DNA of 64,000 nucleotides from Caballeronia hypogeia (GCF_001544875.2 NZ_FCOA02000015.1:62001-126000), one strand, 5' to 3'; counted from the stretch's first letter, positions 1 through 8,715 are shown. The notes: generated from the letters alone by a model not told the origin. Made by a program: numbers and translations.

Positions 1-120
1 GCCGATGCGCGCCTGCACCTTGCGATACGCATCGACATCGGCGTTCTCGACGAAGACTTGCGCGTCGCCCGGCTTCAGGAACGCGCGGGCATAGATATGG
101 ATATGGGAATCGCATTTCAT
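1..120 (-). CDS. Amidohydrolase family 2 protein, N-terminal part only (runs off the window)
   Basis: Only the first 40 codons are inside the window. The protein opens with MKCDSHIHIYAR, the D-x-H-x-H metal-binding strand (H6, H8) that starts amidohydrolases of the 2-pyrone-4,6-dicarboxylate lactonase / galactarolactone isomerase type. A GGAGAG ribosome-binding site lies 8 bases before the ATG at 120. It is the third gene of a minus-strand operon, 16 bases after the CoA-transferase stop. That points to hydrolysis of a lactone or similar intermediate in the same pathway, but the substrate cannot be read from 40 residues. Confidence 0.6.
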   Translation of the reverse strand, partial: MKCDSHIHIYARAFLKPGDAQVFVENADVDAYRKVQARIG

Positions 121-136
121 CGCGAAGGCTCTCCAT

Positions 137-1327
137 TCAAAGCACCGCGCGTTTCGCGCGCAACGCTTCGATTTCTTCATCGCTCAAGCCGGCTTCGCGC
201 AGCAGCGCTTCGCTGTGCTGGCCGAAGGCGGGCGCGGCGAACGGCTCCGGCAGCGGCGTCGCGCCGAAGCGCACCGGATGCTTGAAGCCGCGATACGCGC
301 CCACGCCCGGATAGTCGAAACGCGCGACCATGTCCTCGGCGAGCACTTGCGCATCGTCGAACATGTCTTCGACGCTGCGCGCCGCGGCGCAGGGAACCGC
401 GTCGCCGAAAAGCGTTTCCCATTCGAGCGCCGTGCGTTGCGCGAGCGCCGCGTGCAGTTGCGGCACGATCTCGTCGCGATGGATCGCGCGTTTGCGCACG
501 CTGTCGTAACGCGCATCGGTCGCGAGCGCTTCGAGGCCGGTGAGTTCGCATAGCGACTTCCAGAAATGCGGCGTGTTCGCGGAAAGATAGAGATGACCTT
601 CGCGCGTCGGATGAATGCCCGTGATGCCGCCCGAACGCATGTCGCGGCCGACGTCCTTCGGTTCGCTGTCGGCCCAGATCATGCGCGCGGACTGCATCGT
701 GAGCGCGCTGCGCAACAGCGAGACGCCGACATACTGCCCTGCGCCCGTCTTCTCGCGCGCGAACAGCGCCGACGACACGCCGGAAGCAACCAGCGACGCC
801 GCGTAGTAGTCGACGACGGACCCGTAGAGAACCTCGGGCGGGCCATCGGCCGGACCTTGCAGCGTGCACATGCCGGTCATCGTTTGCAGCACCTGGTCGT
901 AGCCGGCCTTGTCCTTGTTCGGGCCGGTTTCGCCATAACCCGTCACCGCGCAATAGACGAGACGCGGATTGATCTCGCGCAGTTGCTCGTACGCGATGCC
1001 GAGCCGCGCGGGCACGCTCGGGCGAAAGTTGTGCACGAGCACGTCCGCTTCTTTCACGAGTGTGATCAGCACATCGAGCGCTTCGCGTTGCTTCAGGTCG
1101 AGCACGAGTCCGCGCTTGCCGCGATTCACGCCGAGAAACGCGCGGCTTTCCGCTTCCAGCGTCGATGGGTACTTGCGCAGGTTATCGCCCGTGGGCGGCT
1201 CGATCTTGATGACTTCCGCGCCCTGGTCCGCGAGCAGCGTGCAGCCGTAGGGACCGGCAATATAGGCGCTCAGGTCGAGCACGCGCACACCGGAAAGCGG
1301 TCCGCCGCGACCAGCGTTCTGTTCCAT
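137..1327 (-). CDS. Class III (CaiB/BaiF) CoA-transferase
   Basis: A 396-residue protein of normal length for family III CoA-transferases, which move CoA from a donor thioester to a free carboxylic acid through an aspartyl intermediate. The N-terminal SGVRVLDLSAYIAGP block, the VNRGKRGLVLDLK block, the NFRPSVPARLG block and the GYGETGP turn are all present. The likely catalytic Asp is D173, in the GSVVDYYAAS helix. I start it at the ATG at 1327 because AAGGAGAAGG sits just upstream; an in-frame TTG at 1345 would swallow that site. It follows the CitE-like lyase by 14 bases and precedes an amidohydrolase, so it probably activates an acid that the lyase then cleaves or releases. Confidence 0.9.
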   Translation of the reverse strand: MEQNAGRGGPLSGVRVLDLSAYIAGPYGCTLLADQGAEVIKIEPPTGDNLRKYPSTLEAESRAFLGVNRGKRGLVLDLKQREALDVLITLVKEADVLVHNFRPSVPARLGIAYEQLREINPRLVYCAVTGYGETGPNKDKAGYDQVLQTMTGMCTLQGPADGPPEVLYGSVVDYYAASLVASGVSSALFAREKTGAGQYVGVSLLRSALTMQSARMIWADSEPKDVGRDMRSGGITGIHPTREGHLYLSANTPHFWKSLCELTGLEALATDARYDSVRKRAIHRDEIVPQLHAALAQRTALEWETLFGDAVPCAAARSVEDMFDDAQVLAEDMVARFDYPGVGAYRGFKHPVRFGATPLPEPFAAPAFGQHSEALLREAGLSDEEIEALRAKRAVL

Positions 1328-1341
1328 GAATCCTTCTCCTT

Positions 1342-2235
1342 TCAAATTCCCGTGGAGGCGCGCTGTTCTTCGGTGAGCAGACCCAGCCGCGCCGCGTCCG
1401 CGACGAGCATGCGCGCGCGCTCGACGAAGGGCGGATCGATCATCCTGCCGTCCACCACATACGCGCCGATGCCTTTCGCATCCGCGTCGCGCGCCGCAAC
1501 GACCACACGCACCGCATGCGCGATGTCTTCATCGGATGGACGGAACACCTCGTTCGCAATCGCGATCTGGCTCGGATGAATGCAGCTTTTGCCGATGAAA
1601 CCGAACGCGCGCGCCATCCGCGCTTCGGCGCGAAAGCCGTCCGCGTCCTTGATGTTGGCGAACGCGGTGTCGCAGGCGAACACGTTCGCTTCACCCGCCG
1701 CAATGCGCAGCGCGAACATCGCCTGCTGGATCGCGGCCGTTTCGCGGCGCGCAATGGACAGCGGCTCGAACAGATCGCCGAGGCCGAGCTGCAGGCCCGC
1801 TACGCGCGGATGCGCCAGCGCCAGTTCCGCCGCGATGCGCAACGCGCGCGGCGACTCCACATTGAGCAGCAGACCGATCGGCGCGGTGACGCCGTTCGCG
1901 CGCTCGGCGGCTTCGAGGGTTTCCGCCGCGACGCGCACATCGTCGGGATGCTCGGGTTTCGGCAGATTGATCAGCGATACGCCAGCGCGCGCGACTGCAT
2001 CGATATCGGCGGCGAAATGCGGCGTCGAAAGCGCGTTGACGCGCACGATGAGCGTCTTGTCGCTGGCGAGCGCGTCGTCGGTGGCGAGCAGGGCGCGCAG
2101 GTCGGCGCGCGCCTGCGGCTTGCGCTCGGGCGCGACGGCATCTTCCAGATCGAACGAGAGGGCGTCGGCGTCGCTCGCGAGCGCCTTGGCGAAGAGTTCC
2201 GGGCGCGAGGCCGGCACGAAGAGCTTGCTTCTCAT
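1342..2235 (-). CDS. HpcH/HpaI aldolase / CitE-like acyl-CoA lyase
   Basis: A 297-residue TIM-barrel protein of the citrate lyase beta-subunit family. It starts MRSKLFVPASRPE. The expected active-site residues are visible: DLEDAV at 29-34, R65 in VRVNA, E127 in NVESPR and D154 in GLGD, the last two being the Mg2+ ligands in this family. Members cleave malyl-CoA, citramalyl-CoA or related 3-hydroxyacyl-CoA thioesters. The ATG at 2235 is preferred over the in-frame ATG at 2250 because GGAAGGGAG lies at the right distance before it. It is the first gene of the operon with the CoA-transferase and is transcribed away from a lysR gene. The exact acyl-CoA is unknown. Confidence 0.88.
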   Translation of the reverse strand: MRSKLFVPASRPELFAKALASDADALSFDLEDAVAPERKPQARADLRALLATDDALASDKTLIVRVNALSTPHFAADIDAVARAGVSLINLPKPEHPDDVRVAAETLEAAERANGVTAPIGLLLNVESPRALRIAAELALAHPRVAGLQLGLGDLFEPLSIARRETAAIQQAMFALRIAAGEANVFACDTAFANIKDADGFRAEARMARAFGFIGKSCIHPSQIAIANEVFRPSDEDIAHAVRVVVAARDADAKGIGAYVVDGRMIDPPFVERARMLVADAARLGLLTEEQRASTGI

Positions 2236-2289
2236 GCGTCTCCCTTCCATTTTTTGATATGCCGACCAGTCTACGGACGCTCATGTTTT

Positions 2290-2312
2290 AGATAAACTAT
2301 CCGCGTCTATCT
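2290..2312. promoter_or_regulatory. Putative LysR operator in the divergent gap
   Basis: The 100-base gap between the lyase operon and the divergent lysR gene holds AGATA (2290-2294) and TATCT (2308-2312) as an inverted repeat, with a nested palindrome GATAAACTATC at 2291-2301. LysR proteins normally bind such interrupted dyads between divergent genes. This is a motif call only. Confidence 0.4.
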
Positions 2313-2335
2313 TCAAACGAAAGCAAATCTATCCG

Positions 2336-3226
2336 ATGGATACGGCATTCCTCGCCAATCTGCTACTCGTCGTCGATACCGGATCGATGGCCGAGGCGGC
2401 GCGGCGCGTCGGCGTGACGCCCGCGGCCATTGCGCAGCAAATGTCCGCGCTCGAACGCGAACTGGGCGCCACGCTGTTCGTGCGCGCCGGCCGCACCGTG
2501 ATTCCGACGGAGGCGGGGCATCGCGTGATCGAGCGGGCGCGAGGTCTCGTCGCGGATTTCGCCGATTTGAAGGCCTGTGCGGTCGAAGGCGAAGCGACGG
2601 GCGAGTTGCGCATCGGCACGATCACGACGGCGCTCCTGAGCCTGCTGCCCGATGTGCTGGCCAACTTCGCACGCGAGTTTCCCCGCGCGAAGCTGCTGAT
2701 TCGCGCGGGCACGTCGATGGAGCTGTACGACACGCTGCAACGCGGCGACCTCGATGTAGCCATCTGTCTGCATCCTGCATTCGCGCTGCCGAAGGCCTAT
2801 GACTGGCATCTGCTGCGCGAGGAGCCCCTCGTCGTCCTCGCGCCCGCGCGGCTTGCGAACGAAGATCCGCACGAACTGCTGCGGCGCGAGCCGTTCATCC
2901 GTTACGACCGCACGCTGGGCGGCGGCAAGCAGGCTGATCAGTACCTGCGCGCAGCACGCATCGTGCCGCGTGAGATTTTCGAGCTGAACGCGCTGATGGC
3001 GATCGCGATGATGGTCGACCGGGGCCTGGGCGTTTCGCTGGTGCCCGACATCGTCTCGCCGATGACGTCGGCGCTTTCGGTCGCGCGACTTGCTCTGCCG
3101 ATTCAGACGGAGCCGCGCCGCTTCGGCATGGTGTGGCAACGCGCGTCGCCGCGAGCGCGCCTGATTCAGGGTTTGCGGCAGTGCGCGGATGAGGCGGTTG
3201 CGGCGAGCCTGGCGCGCGGGGAGTAG
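2336..3226 (+). CDS. LysR-family transcriptional regulator
   Basis: A 296-residue LysR protein. The N-terminal winged helix-turn-helix covers roughly residues 1-60 (SMAEAARRVGVTPAAIAQQMSALE region), followed by the linker helix and a periplasmic-binding-protein-like effector domain (about 90-290). The family activates or represses divergent catabolic operons in response to a pathway metabolite. It lies 100 bases from, and divergent to, the CitE-like lyase/CoA-transferase operon, so that operon is the likely target. Confidence 0.92.
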   Translation: MDTAFLANLLLVVDTGSMAEAARRVGVTPAAIAQQMSALERELGATLFVRAGRTVIPTEAGHRVIERARGLVADFADLKACAVEGEATGELRIGTITTALLSLLPDVLANFAREFPRAKLLIRAGTSMELYDTLQRGDLDVAICLHPAFALPKAYDWHLLREEPLVVLAPARLANEDPHELLRREPFIRYDRTLGGGKQADQYLRAARIVPREIFELNALMAIAMMVDRGLGVSLVPDIVSPMTSALSVARLALPIQTEPRRFGMVWQRASPRARLIQGLRQCADEAVAASLARGE

Positions 3227-3341
3227 CGACGAGGGCGAAGCAAACGGATGCGTTACCTTCGCGGGCGCAGCGGAAATCCGCGGCGTTCGCGGATCAATGC
3301 CAGCGCGACTTTCACTTCGTCGGACGCGGGTTGACCCTAGA

Positions 3342-3368
3342 TTTGCCCGCGGCATCTCTCGCTATAAT
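3342..3368 (+). promoter_or_regulatory. Putative sigma-70 promoter of the leuA-like gene
   Basis: A consensus TATAAT lies at 3363-3368. The best -35 at usable spacing is the weak TTTGCC at 3342-3347 (15-base spacer); a better TTGACC at 3331 is too far away. The predicted transcript would carry about 90 untranslated bases, including a small hairpin at 3381-3395 (CGCTG/CAGCG). Confidence 0.45.
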
Positions 3369-3466
3369 CGCGCGGTCAGGCGCTGTGATCCAGCGTCACG
3401 ACAGGCAGGAAGGGTTACCACCCATTCCCTGATCAACGCATTTGCCGTTCCCCACAGGAGACTGGC

Positions 3467-4651
3467 ATGTCAGACCGACTCATCATTTTCGACACGACCT
3501 TGCGCGATGGAGAACAGTCGCCGGGCGCGTCGATGACCAAAGAAGAGAAACTTCGCATCGCCCGACAACTCGAGCGCATGCGCGTCGACGTGATCGAAGC
3601 AGGCTTTGCAGCGAGTTCCGAAGGCGACTTCCAGGCGATTCGGGCGATCGCCAGCGAGGTGAAGGACAGCATCGTCTGTTCTCTGGCGCGGGCGAACGAG
3701 CGTGACATTTCGCGAGCCGCCGAGGCGCTGAAGCCGGCCAGCCGTTCGCGCATTCATACCTTCATCGCCACATCCGCGCTGCACATGGAAAAGAAACTGC
3801 GCATGTCGCCTGATCAGGTCTATGAACAGGCGCGGCGCGCAGTGTGTCTGGCGCGCGGTTATACCGATGACGTGGAGTTCTCGCCGGAAGACGGCAGCCG
3901 CTCCGACCTCGACTTTCTCTGTCGCGTGATAGAAGGCGTGATCGACGAAGGTGCGACCACCATCAACGTCCCCGATACGGTCGGCTATGCGGTTCCGGAT
4001 GGCTACGCTGCCCTGATCCGCGAACTTCGTGAACGCATTCCCAATTCCGCCAGGGCGGTCTTTTCGGTCCACTGTCACGATGATCTCGGCCTGGCCGTTG
4101 CCAACTCGCTGGCGGCCGTCAAGTCGGGCGGGGCCAGGCAGATCGAATGTGCCATCAACGGCCTCGGCGAGCGCGCGGGCAATACGGCGCTCGAGGAGGT
4201 CGTGATGGCAGTCAGGACGCGACGGGATGTCTTCGGCCTCGATGTGCGCGTGGACACGACGCAGATTGTCGAAGCCTCGCGGCTGGTGTCGGAGATCACC
4301 GGGTTCACGGTGCAACCGAACAAGGCGGTAGTGGGCGCCAATGCGTTCGCACATGCATCGGGCATCCACCAGGACGGCGTGCTGAAAGCGCGCGACACCT
4401 ACGAAATCATGCGCGCGGAAGACGTGGGCTGGAGCGCGAACAAGATCGTGCTCGGCAAGCTGTCTGGTCGAAGTGCCTTCAAGCAGAGGTTGCAGGAGCT
4501 GGGAGTCGAGATCGACAGCGAAGCTGAACTGAATGCGGCGTTCGTTCGCTTCAAGGCGCTCGCCGATCAGGAAGCAATCGTATCCGACGACGCAATCGTC
4601 GCTTTGTCGCAGCAAGGCAAGGTCGCGGATGCGACCGGTTCGCCGCTCTGA
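3467..4651 (+). CDS. 2-isopropylmalate synthase-like protein without the C-terminal regulatory domain
   Basis: The first 390 residues follow Burkholderia LeuA closely, from the DTTLRDGEQSPG signature at 9-20 to the FKALADQEAIVSDDAIVALS end of the linker. Metal ligands D9, H202, H204 and N239 are all present, so condensation of acetyl-CoA with a 2-oxoacid should still be possible. The protein stops at 394 residues, whereas LeuA is usually about 510-520 because of the C-terminal LeuA_dimer domain that binds leucine. No sequence resembling that domain follows. The protein may therefore be insensitive to leucine feedback, or act on another 2-oxoacid as homocitrate or citramalate synthases do. An AGGAGA site precedes the ATG. 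An aminotransferase gene follows, so the pair could make a 2-oxoacid and aminate it. Confidence 0.87.
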   Translation: MSDRLIIFDTTLRDGEQSPGASMTKEEKLRIARQLERMRVDVIEAGFAASSEGDFQAIRAIASEVKDSIVCSLARANERDISRAAEALKPASRSRIHTFIATSALHMEKKLRMSPDQVYEQARRAVCLARGYTDDVEFSPEDGSRSDLDFLCRVIEGVIDEGATTINVPDTVGYAVPDGYAALIRELRERIPNSARAVFSVHCHDDLGLAVANSLAAVKSGGARQIECAINGLGERAGNTALEEVVMAVRTRRDVFGLDVRVDTTQIVEASRLVSEITGFTVQPNKAVVGANAFAHASGIHQDGVLKARDTYEIMRAEDVGWSANKIVLGKLSGRSAFKQRLQELGVEIDSEAELNAAFVRFKALADQEAIVSDDAIVALSQQGKVADATGSPL

Positions 4652-4756
4652 CGACGGGCGTCGGCGAGTCTTCGCGTACGCCGCCATTTCGCGGTTAGAG
4701 CACAATGGCAATGGCGCGGGCCGAAGACTAGATGCCGTCGAAAACGTCAGCCCCAG

Positions 4757-4788
4757 GGAGACGAACGCCTCCGCGTTCGCTCTTCTCC
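4757..4788 (+). promoter_or_regulatory. Stable hairpin in the leader of the aminotransferase gene
   Basis: CGAACGC (4762-4768) and GCGTTCG (4773-4779) form a perfect 7-bp stem with a 4-base loop. The flanking GGAGA (4757-4761) can pair with TCTCC (4784-4788). It lies just before the terminator-like hairpin at 4803-4836. Confidence 0.5.
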
Positions 4789-4802
4789 ATTTCAATCCAT
4801 CG

Positions 4803-4836
4803 CGGGTCGCCGTGCGAGTCTGGCGAGACCCGTTTT
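4803..4836 (+). terminator. Terminator-like hairpin 20 bases before the aminotransferase start
   Basis: CGGGTC (4803-4808) pairs with GACCCG (4827-4832), extended by GCC/GGC with a small bulge, and is followed at once by TTTT (4833-4836). It could end the leuA-like transcript, or act as an attenuator for the next gene, which starts at 4857. Confidence 0.45.
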
Positions 4837-4856
4837 GTCATTGGTCGAATGAAAGT

Positions 4857-5951
4857 ATGAAAACCGATATGCCTACGCAATTTTCCGTCTCCACCACCGC
4901 GACCCCGACTCCGCACGATCAGATCGTAGCGAGCATTTCAAACCCCGCATTCGGTCGGGTGTTCACCGATCACATGGCAACGATGCGCTGGACCAACACG
5001 CTTGGCTGGCACGATGCGAAAGTCGAGCCTCGCCGGCCGTTTCAGATCGATCCCGCCTGCGCCGTGCTGCAATATGCGCAGGAAATCTTTGAAGGCATGA
5101 AGGCGTATCGCGGCGAGGACGGCTCGATCTCGCTGTTCCGCCCCTTCGAGAATGCGAAGCGGTTTCGTGCCTCGGCAGCGCGTCTTTCCATGGCGGATCT
5201 CCCGGAAGCGCTCTTCGTCGAGGCAGTGGAATCGCTCGTCAAGGTAGACCGGGACTGGGTGCCTGGCGGCGATGGCAGTCTCTATCTGCGTCCGTTCATG
5301 TTTGCCTCGGAGAGCTTTCTCGGCGTGCGCGCGTCACACGAATACGTCTTCTGCGTCATCGCCTGCCCCGTGGGTCCGTATTTCAAGGCAGGCAAGACGT
5401 CGGTTGCCGTCTGGGTGTCCGACCAATACACTCGCGCGGCGCCGGGGGGAACGGGCTCGGCCAAATGCGGCGGCAACTATGCTGCCAGCCTGATCGCGCA
5501 AACCGAGGCCGCGGCCAAAGGTTGCGATCAGGTGGTTTTTCTCGATGCCGCCGAACACAAGTGGATCGAAGAGATGGGAGGGATGAATCTCTTCTTCGTC
5601 ATGGACGATGGCTCGCTGACGACGCCGCCATTGTCCGGCACTATCCTGCCGGGCATCACGAGGGCTTCGATCATCGAGCTCGCCAGGCGTGAAGGCATCG
5701 TAGTCAACGAAACGCCTTATGCTTTCGACGCATGGCGTGCAGACGCCGCGAGCGGCCGTGTCCGCGAGGTGTTCGCTTGTGGGACCGCTGCTGTCGTCAC
5801 CGCGGTCGGCGAGGTTCGCCATGCGGCTGGAGAATTTCAGATCGGCAACGGGGAAGAAGGGCCTCTGACACAACGCATCCGCACGCAGCTGACCGGAATC
5901 CAGCGCGGCAAGCTCGCCGATCCGCTTGAATGGGTTTATCGCATCGATTAA
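4857..5951 (+). CDS. ilvE: Branched-chain amino acid aminotransferase (class IV)
   Basis: A 364-residue protein matching BCAT2-type aminotransferases, which interconvert leucine, isoleucine and valine with their 2-oxoacids using pyridoxal phosphate. Visible signatures are QEIFEGMKAYR (about 75-85), LYLRPFMFAS, PGGTGSAKCGGNYAAS with PLP lysine K203, and the C-terminal VFACGTAAVVTAVGEV motif. The ATG at 4857 (MKTDMPTQFS) is chosen for homology; the ribosome site is weak, and the reading frame is open further upstream without recognisable similarity. It follows the leuA-like gene after a 205-base leader with two hairpins. Confidence 0.92.
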   Translation: MKTDMPTQFSVSTTATPTPHDQIVASISNPAFGRVFTDHMATMRWTNTLGWHDAKVEPRRPFQIDPACAVLQYAQEIFEGMKAYRGEDGSISLFRPFENAKRFRASAARLSMADLPEALFVEAVESLVKVDRDWVPGGDGSLYLRPFMFASESFLGVRASHEYVFCVIACPVGPYFKAGKTSVAVWVSDQYTRAAPGGTGSAKCGGNYAASLIAQTEAAAKGCDQVVFLDAAEHKWIEEMGGMNLFFVMDDGSLTTPPLSGTILPGITRASIIELARREGIVVNETPYAFDAWRADAASGRVREVFACGTAAVVTAVGEVRHAAGEFQIGNGEEGPLTQRIRTQLTGIQRGKLADPLEWVYRID

Positions 5952-6073
5952 GGCAGATTGCGCCAGGATCGCACTCGTCCTGTTCAAGCGGTGCGTGAGC
6001 GCCATGCGTCGCGCACCTTGCCCGCGAGGGCGAGGCGCGCGCGGCGAGAAAGTGCTTCGTGGCCAGGGTTTGC

Positions 6074-7702
6074 TCACTTCAGCGAAGACATTATTTTTCG
6101 TTGGCATTCCTTGCGTTCGTAGAGCGACCACTCACCGGCGGTGCGGATCAGTTGTACGTCACACTCGCGATTGGCCAGGAACTCTGGAGGCAGTCGCATC
6201 TTGCTGCGAACAACAAAATAGCGGTAGCGGCGGCCTTGATCGCGATTCCAGTCAAACGCCCCGGGATGAAATTCGAAAGAAGGGGAAACGGCCGGCAGCT
6301 CTCCGGAACGAAACCGCGCAATCTGAGGCAGATACCAGGCGAAGTTCACGTCGACAAATCCATGCCGCTCGGCCTGATACCAGACCGGGTAATGGCTGTA
6401 CGAATTTTCGTCGTCGAACGCCTCGCTGTTCCTTTGAAACACCAGGCTCAACGCGCGTTGTCCGGGCTGCATCGAATCGAGGATGGTTTCAAACGGTGCG
6501 CTTTCAGCCGCGAAGCGCTCTATCCGTCCGGCCTCCCAGGCCAGAAACACCCAACAGCCCGCCGCCAGCAGAAGCATGGCCGCAGTTTCGAATATCGGCG
6601 ATCTGGTGCGCGGCGCAAGACGGTCAGATTGTCCATTCGCTGCTGGCGCGTCGGGAGCGCGAAACATCAGTGCGTAGGCCGGCAAGACGAACAAGCCAAA
6701 GCGCTCGTAAAGAAACGCAGTCTTCATCGCGACGCTCGGCGCACATGCGAACACGCCGACGACGACCACGCACGGCGCAATGGCTGAGCGTGCATGCCTG
6801 TTGATCCGGGCGCCGAGTAACGTTGGCGCGGCGAACAGGATAGCCACGAGCAGTACGAGCAGCGGGTATTGGGTCACCCTCTGATCGGATGTTAGCGACA
6901 GGCGCAGGAAATTGAACGGTCGCAGCAACGGCGCCCCCCAGATCGTGTGAGGCAAATAGCCTTTCAATACCAGCAGGGGATCGTTCTCATAGGTGAAGAG
7001 CGCGTAGCAGGCGGCGAGCGACGCGAGCAGCGCGAACGGTCCGATATGTCGCAGAGCCGCCGACAGTCGTCGCTGCTGAAAGTAAAGGGCGAGAGCGCCG
7101 GCAGCGCATGCGTACAGAAACACGAGCCCGTGTGAGAAGAACAACAACACGCCAATCGCGACCAGACCGAATGCGCGGCGCAGGTCCGGCTTTTGAGCAT
7201 AGCGGTCGGCGACAAGAATGAACAGAATTCCAATGGGCGCCGCAACGAGAAAGGTCACAAAGCCCCAGGAAAACGCGAAGCCGAAGAAACTGGGTAAGAA
7301 AAGCCAATCGAGTCGCTCGTCGCCGCCGAAATGCTTCCGCAACAAAATGAGGGAGCCGACGAACGCGAGATACGCAGCACTCAGAAGAACCTTGAACGCC
7401 GTTGTGATCGGCATCGCATAGCTGAGCAGCAGTGCCAACCCGTAACCCGTGAGATAGGGCGTGAAGTAGTTGACACGCACGACTGATTCCCAAGGCGACG
7501 CATTGGCGATCAGATCGCGTAACAGTGCAACTTGACCTGCATGCTGTGGCAGGTCGCACAAGGGCAAGCGTGGCGCAACCCAGAATAGCCCCATGCCCAT
7601 GAGTACCGTCACCACGATCAGTATGCGAGCAATCGGCGGGACGCCGCGCTCGCGGATAGCGAGCCCTTTGATCGAATCAAGGCCGAGCGGCGGTATGCTC
7701 AT
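6074..7702 (-). CDS. Polytopic membrane protein of unknown function, paired with a glycosyltransferase
   Basis: A 542-residue protein with about ten hydrophobic segments between residues 25 and 390 and a soluble C-terminal part (about 400-542). The first loop contains PLCDLPQHAGQVALLRDL, an acidic loop of the kind seen near the catalytic site of GT-C type lipid-linked sugar transferases. I do not recognise a named family with confidence. Its start overlaps the stop of the upstream GT2 gene by 4 bases, so the two proteins are probably made together. A likely role is moving or using the polyprenyl-phosphate sugar made by the GT2 enzyme. Base use looks less GC-rich than the neighbours. Confidence 0.7.
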   Translation of the reverse strand: MSIPPLGLDSIKGLAIRERGVPPIARILIVVTVLMGMGLFWVAPRLPLCDLPQHAGQVALLRDLIANASPWESVVRVNYFTPYLTGYGLALLLSYAMPITTAFKVLLSAAYLAFVGSLILLRKHFGGDERLDWLFLPSFFGFAFSWGFVTFLVAAPIGILFILVADRYAQKPDLRRAFGLVAIGVLLFFSHGLVFLYACAAGALALYFQQRRLSAALRHIGPFALLASLAACYALFTYENDPLLVLKGYLPHTIWGAPLLRPFNFLRLSLTSDQRVTQYPLLVLLVAILFAAPTLLGARINRHARSAIAPCVVVVGVFACAPSVAMKTAFLYERFGLFVLPAYALMFRAPDAPAANGQSDRLAPRTRSPIFETAAMLLLAAGCWVFLAWEAGRIERFAAESAPFETILDSMQPGQRALSLVFQRNSEAFDDENSYSHYPVWYQAERHGFVDVNFAWYLPQIARFRSGELPAVSPSFEFHPGAFDWNRDQGRRYRYFVVRSKMRLPPEFLANRECDVQLIRTAGEWSLYERKECQRKIMSSLK

Positions 7703-8715
7703 GGGTTTCTTGCGCCTGCTGTCAGTGCCTCGTGTTCACCGACCGGACGCACGGTGCGGGCGGGTTCTCGCATCGACGCGATCAGCGTCCTTTCGATGAT
7801 GAAATGGGGACGCTGCTTGGTCTCTGTGTAGATCTTCGATACGTACCCGCCGATGACGCCAAGAAAGAGCAACTGAATGCCGCCGAGAAAGTACATCGGA
7901 ACGACGATGGAGGTCCAGCCCGGCAATGCACGGTTGGTGAAGAAGTGAACGGCGAGGGCCCATAGTCCGAAGCAGACCGATGCGATAGAGATCGCAGCGC
8001 CGACACGTGTGCTCCAGGTAAGTGGCCTTGCGGTAACGGACGTAATGCCGTCAAACGCGAGCGCGCACATATTCGCAAACGAGTACTTGCTCTCGCCCGC
8101 GAGGCGAGCTTGCCGTTCGTATTCGACCACCGCGCTCTGGAAACCCAGCATGGGGATGGTGCCACGCAAAAAGAGGTTTGCTTCCTTGAAGCTGCGCAAT
8201 GCTTCGATTGCGCGGCGGCTCATCAGACGGAAGTCGGCGTGTCCCGGCGTGATCTCGGCCCCCAGCTTTTGCAAGAGCCAGTAGTAGGCCTTCGCGGTCA
8301 AGCGCTTGGTCAGCGTGTCGGTGTTTCTTTTGTGCCGCACGCCGTAGACGATGTCCGCTCCGGCGCGATGCTTGTCAAGCATGTGTGGAATAGCCTCGAT
8401 ATCGTCCTGAAGATCGGCATCGAGGCTTATAAGGACATCGCCGGGCGCTGTCATGAGTCCGGCAAGGAGTGCGTTCTGATGCCCGCGATTGCGCGATAGC
8501 TTGATCCCGTTCACACGGCGGTTCGTCGCGTGAAAGGCTTCGATCAAGCGCCATGTCTGGTCGTGTGAGCCGTCGTCTACAAACGTCACCATGCTCGCGT
8601 CGCTGACCACGCCCTTCCTGACCAGACTCTCGAGAAGGGCGAGCAGCCGAACGGAGGTTTCCGGCAGCGCAGTTTCCTCGTTGAAGCACGGCACGATTAG
8701 ATTCAATGTCGTCAT
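7699..8715 (-). CDS. Family 2 glycosyltransferase, polyprenyl-phosphate sugar synthase type
   Basis: The protein begins LNLIVPCFNEE, has the VDDGSHDQT block, the SLDADLQDD acidic motif and the GHADFRLMSRRAIEAL block of dolichol-phosphate-mannose synthase / GtrB-like enzymes. Two hydrophobic C-terminal segments follow (about residues 235-315). Such enzymes transfer a hexose from a nucleotide sugar to undecaprenyl phosphate at the inner face of the membrane. The start is uncertain: the ATG at 8715 gives the usual family N terminus, but the in-frame ATG at 8769 (18 more residues) has a better upstream site, AGAAGGG. It is translationally coupled to the membrane protein downstream. Confidence 0.87.
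   Translation of the reverse strand: MTTLNLIVPCFNEETALPETSVRLLALLESLVRKGVVSDASMVTFVDDGSHDQTWRLIEAFHATNRRVNGIKLSRNRGHQNALLAGLMTAPGDVLISLDADLQDDIEAIPHMLDKHRAGADIVYGVRHKRNTDTLTKRLTAKAYYWLLQKLGAEITPGHADFRLMSRRAIEALRSFKEANLFLRGTIPMLGFQSAVVEYERQARLAGESKYSFANMCALAFDGITSVTARPLTWSTRVGAAISIASVCFGLWALAVHFFTNRALPGWTSIVVPMYFLGGIQLLFLGVIGGYVSKIYTETKQRPHFIIERTLIASMREPARTVRPVGEHEALTAGARNP

Noticed and set aside
4803..4836. A T-box or known amino-acid riboswitch before ilvE
   Set aside because: No T-box sequence, specifier loop or known riboswitch core was found, only two simple hairpins.
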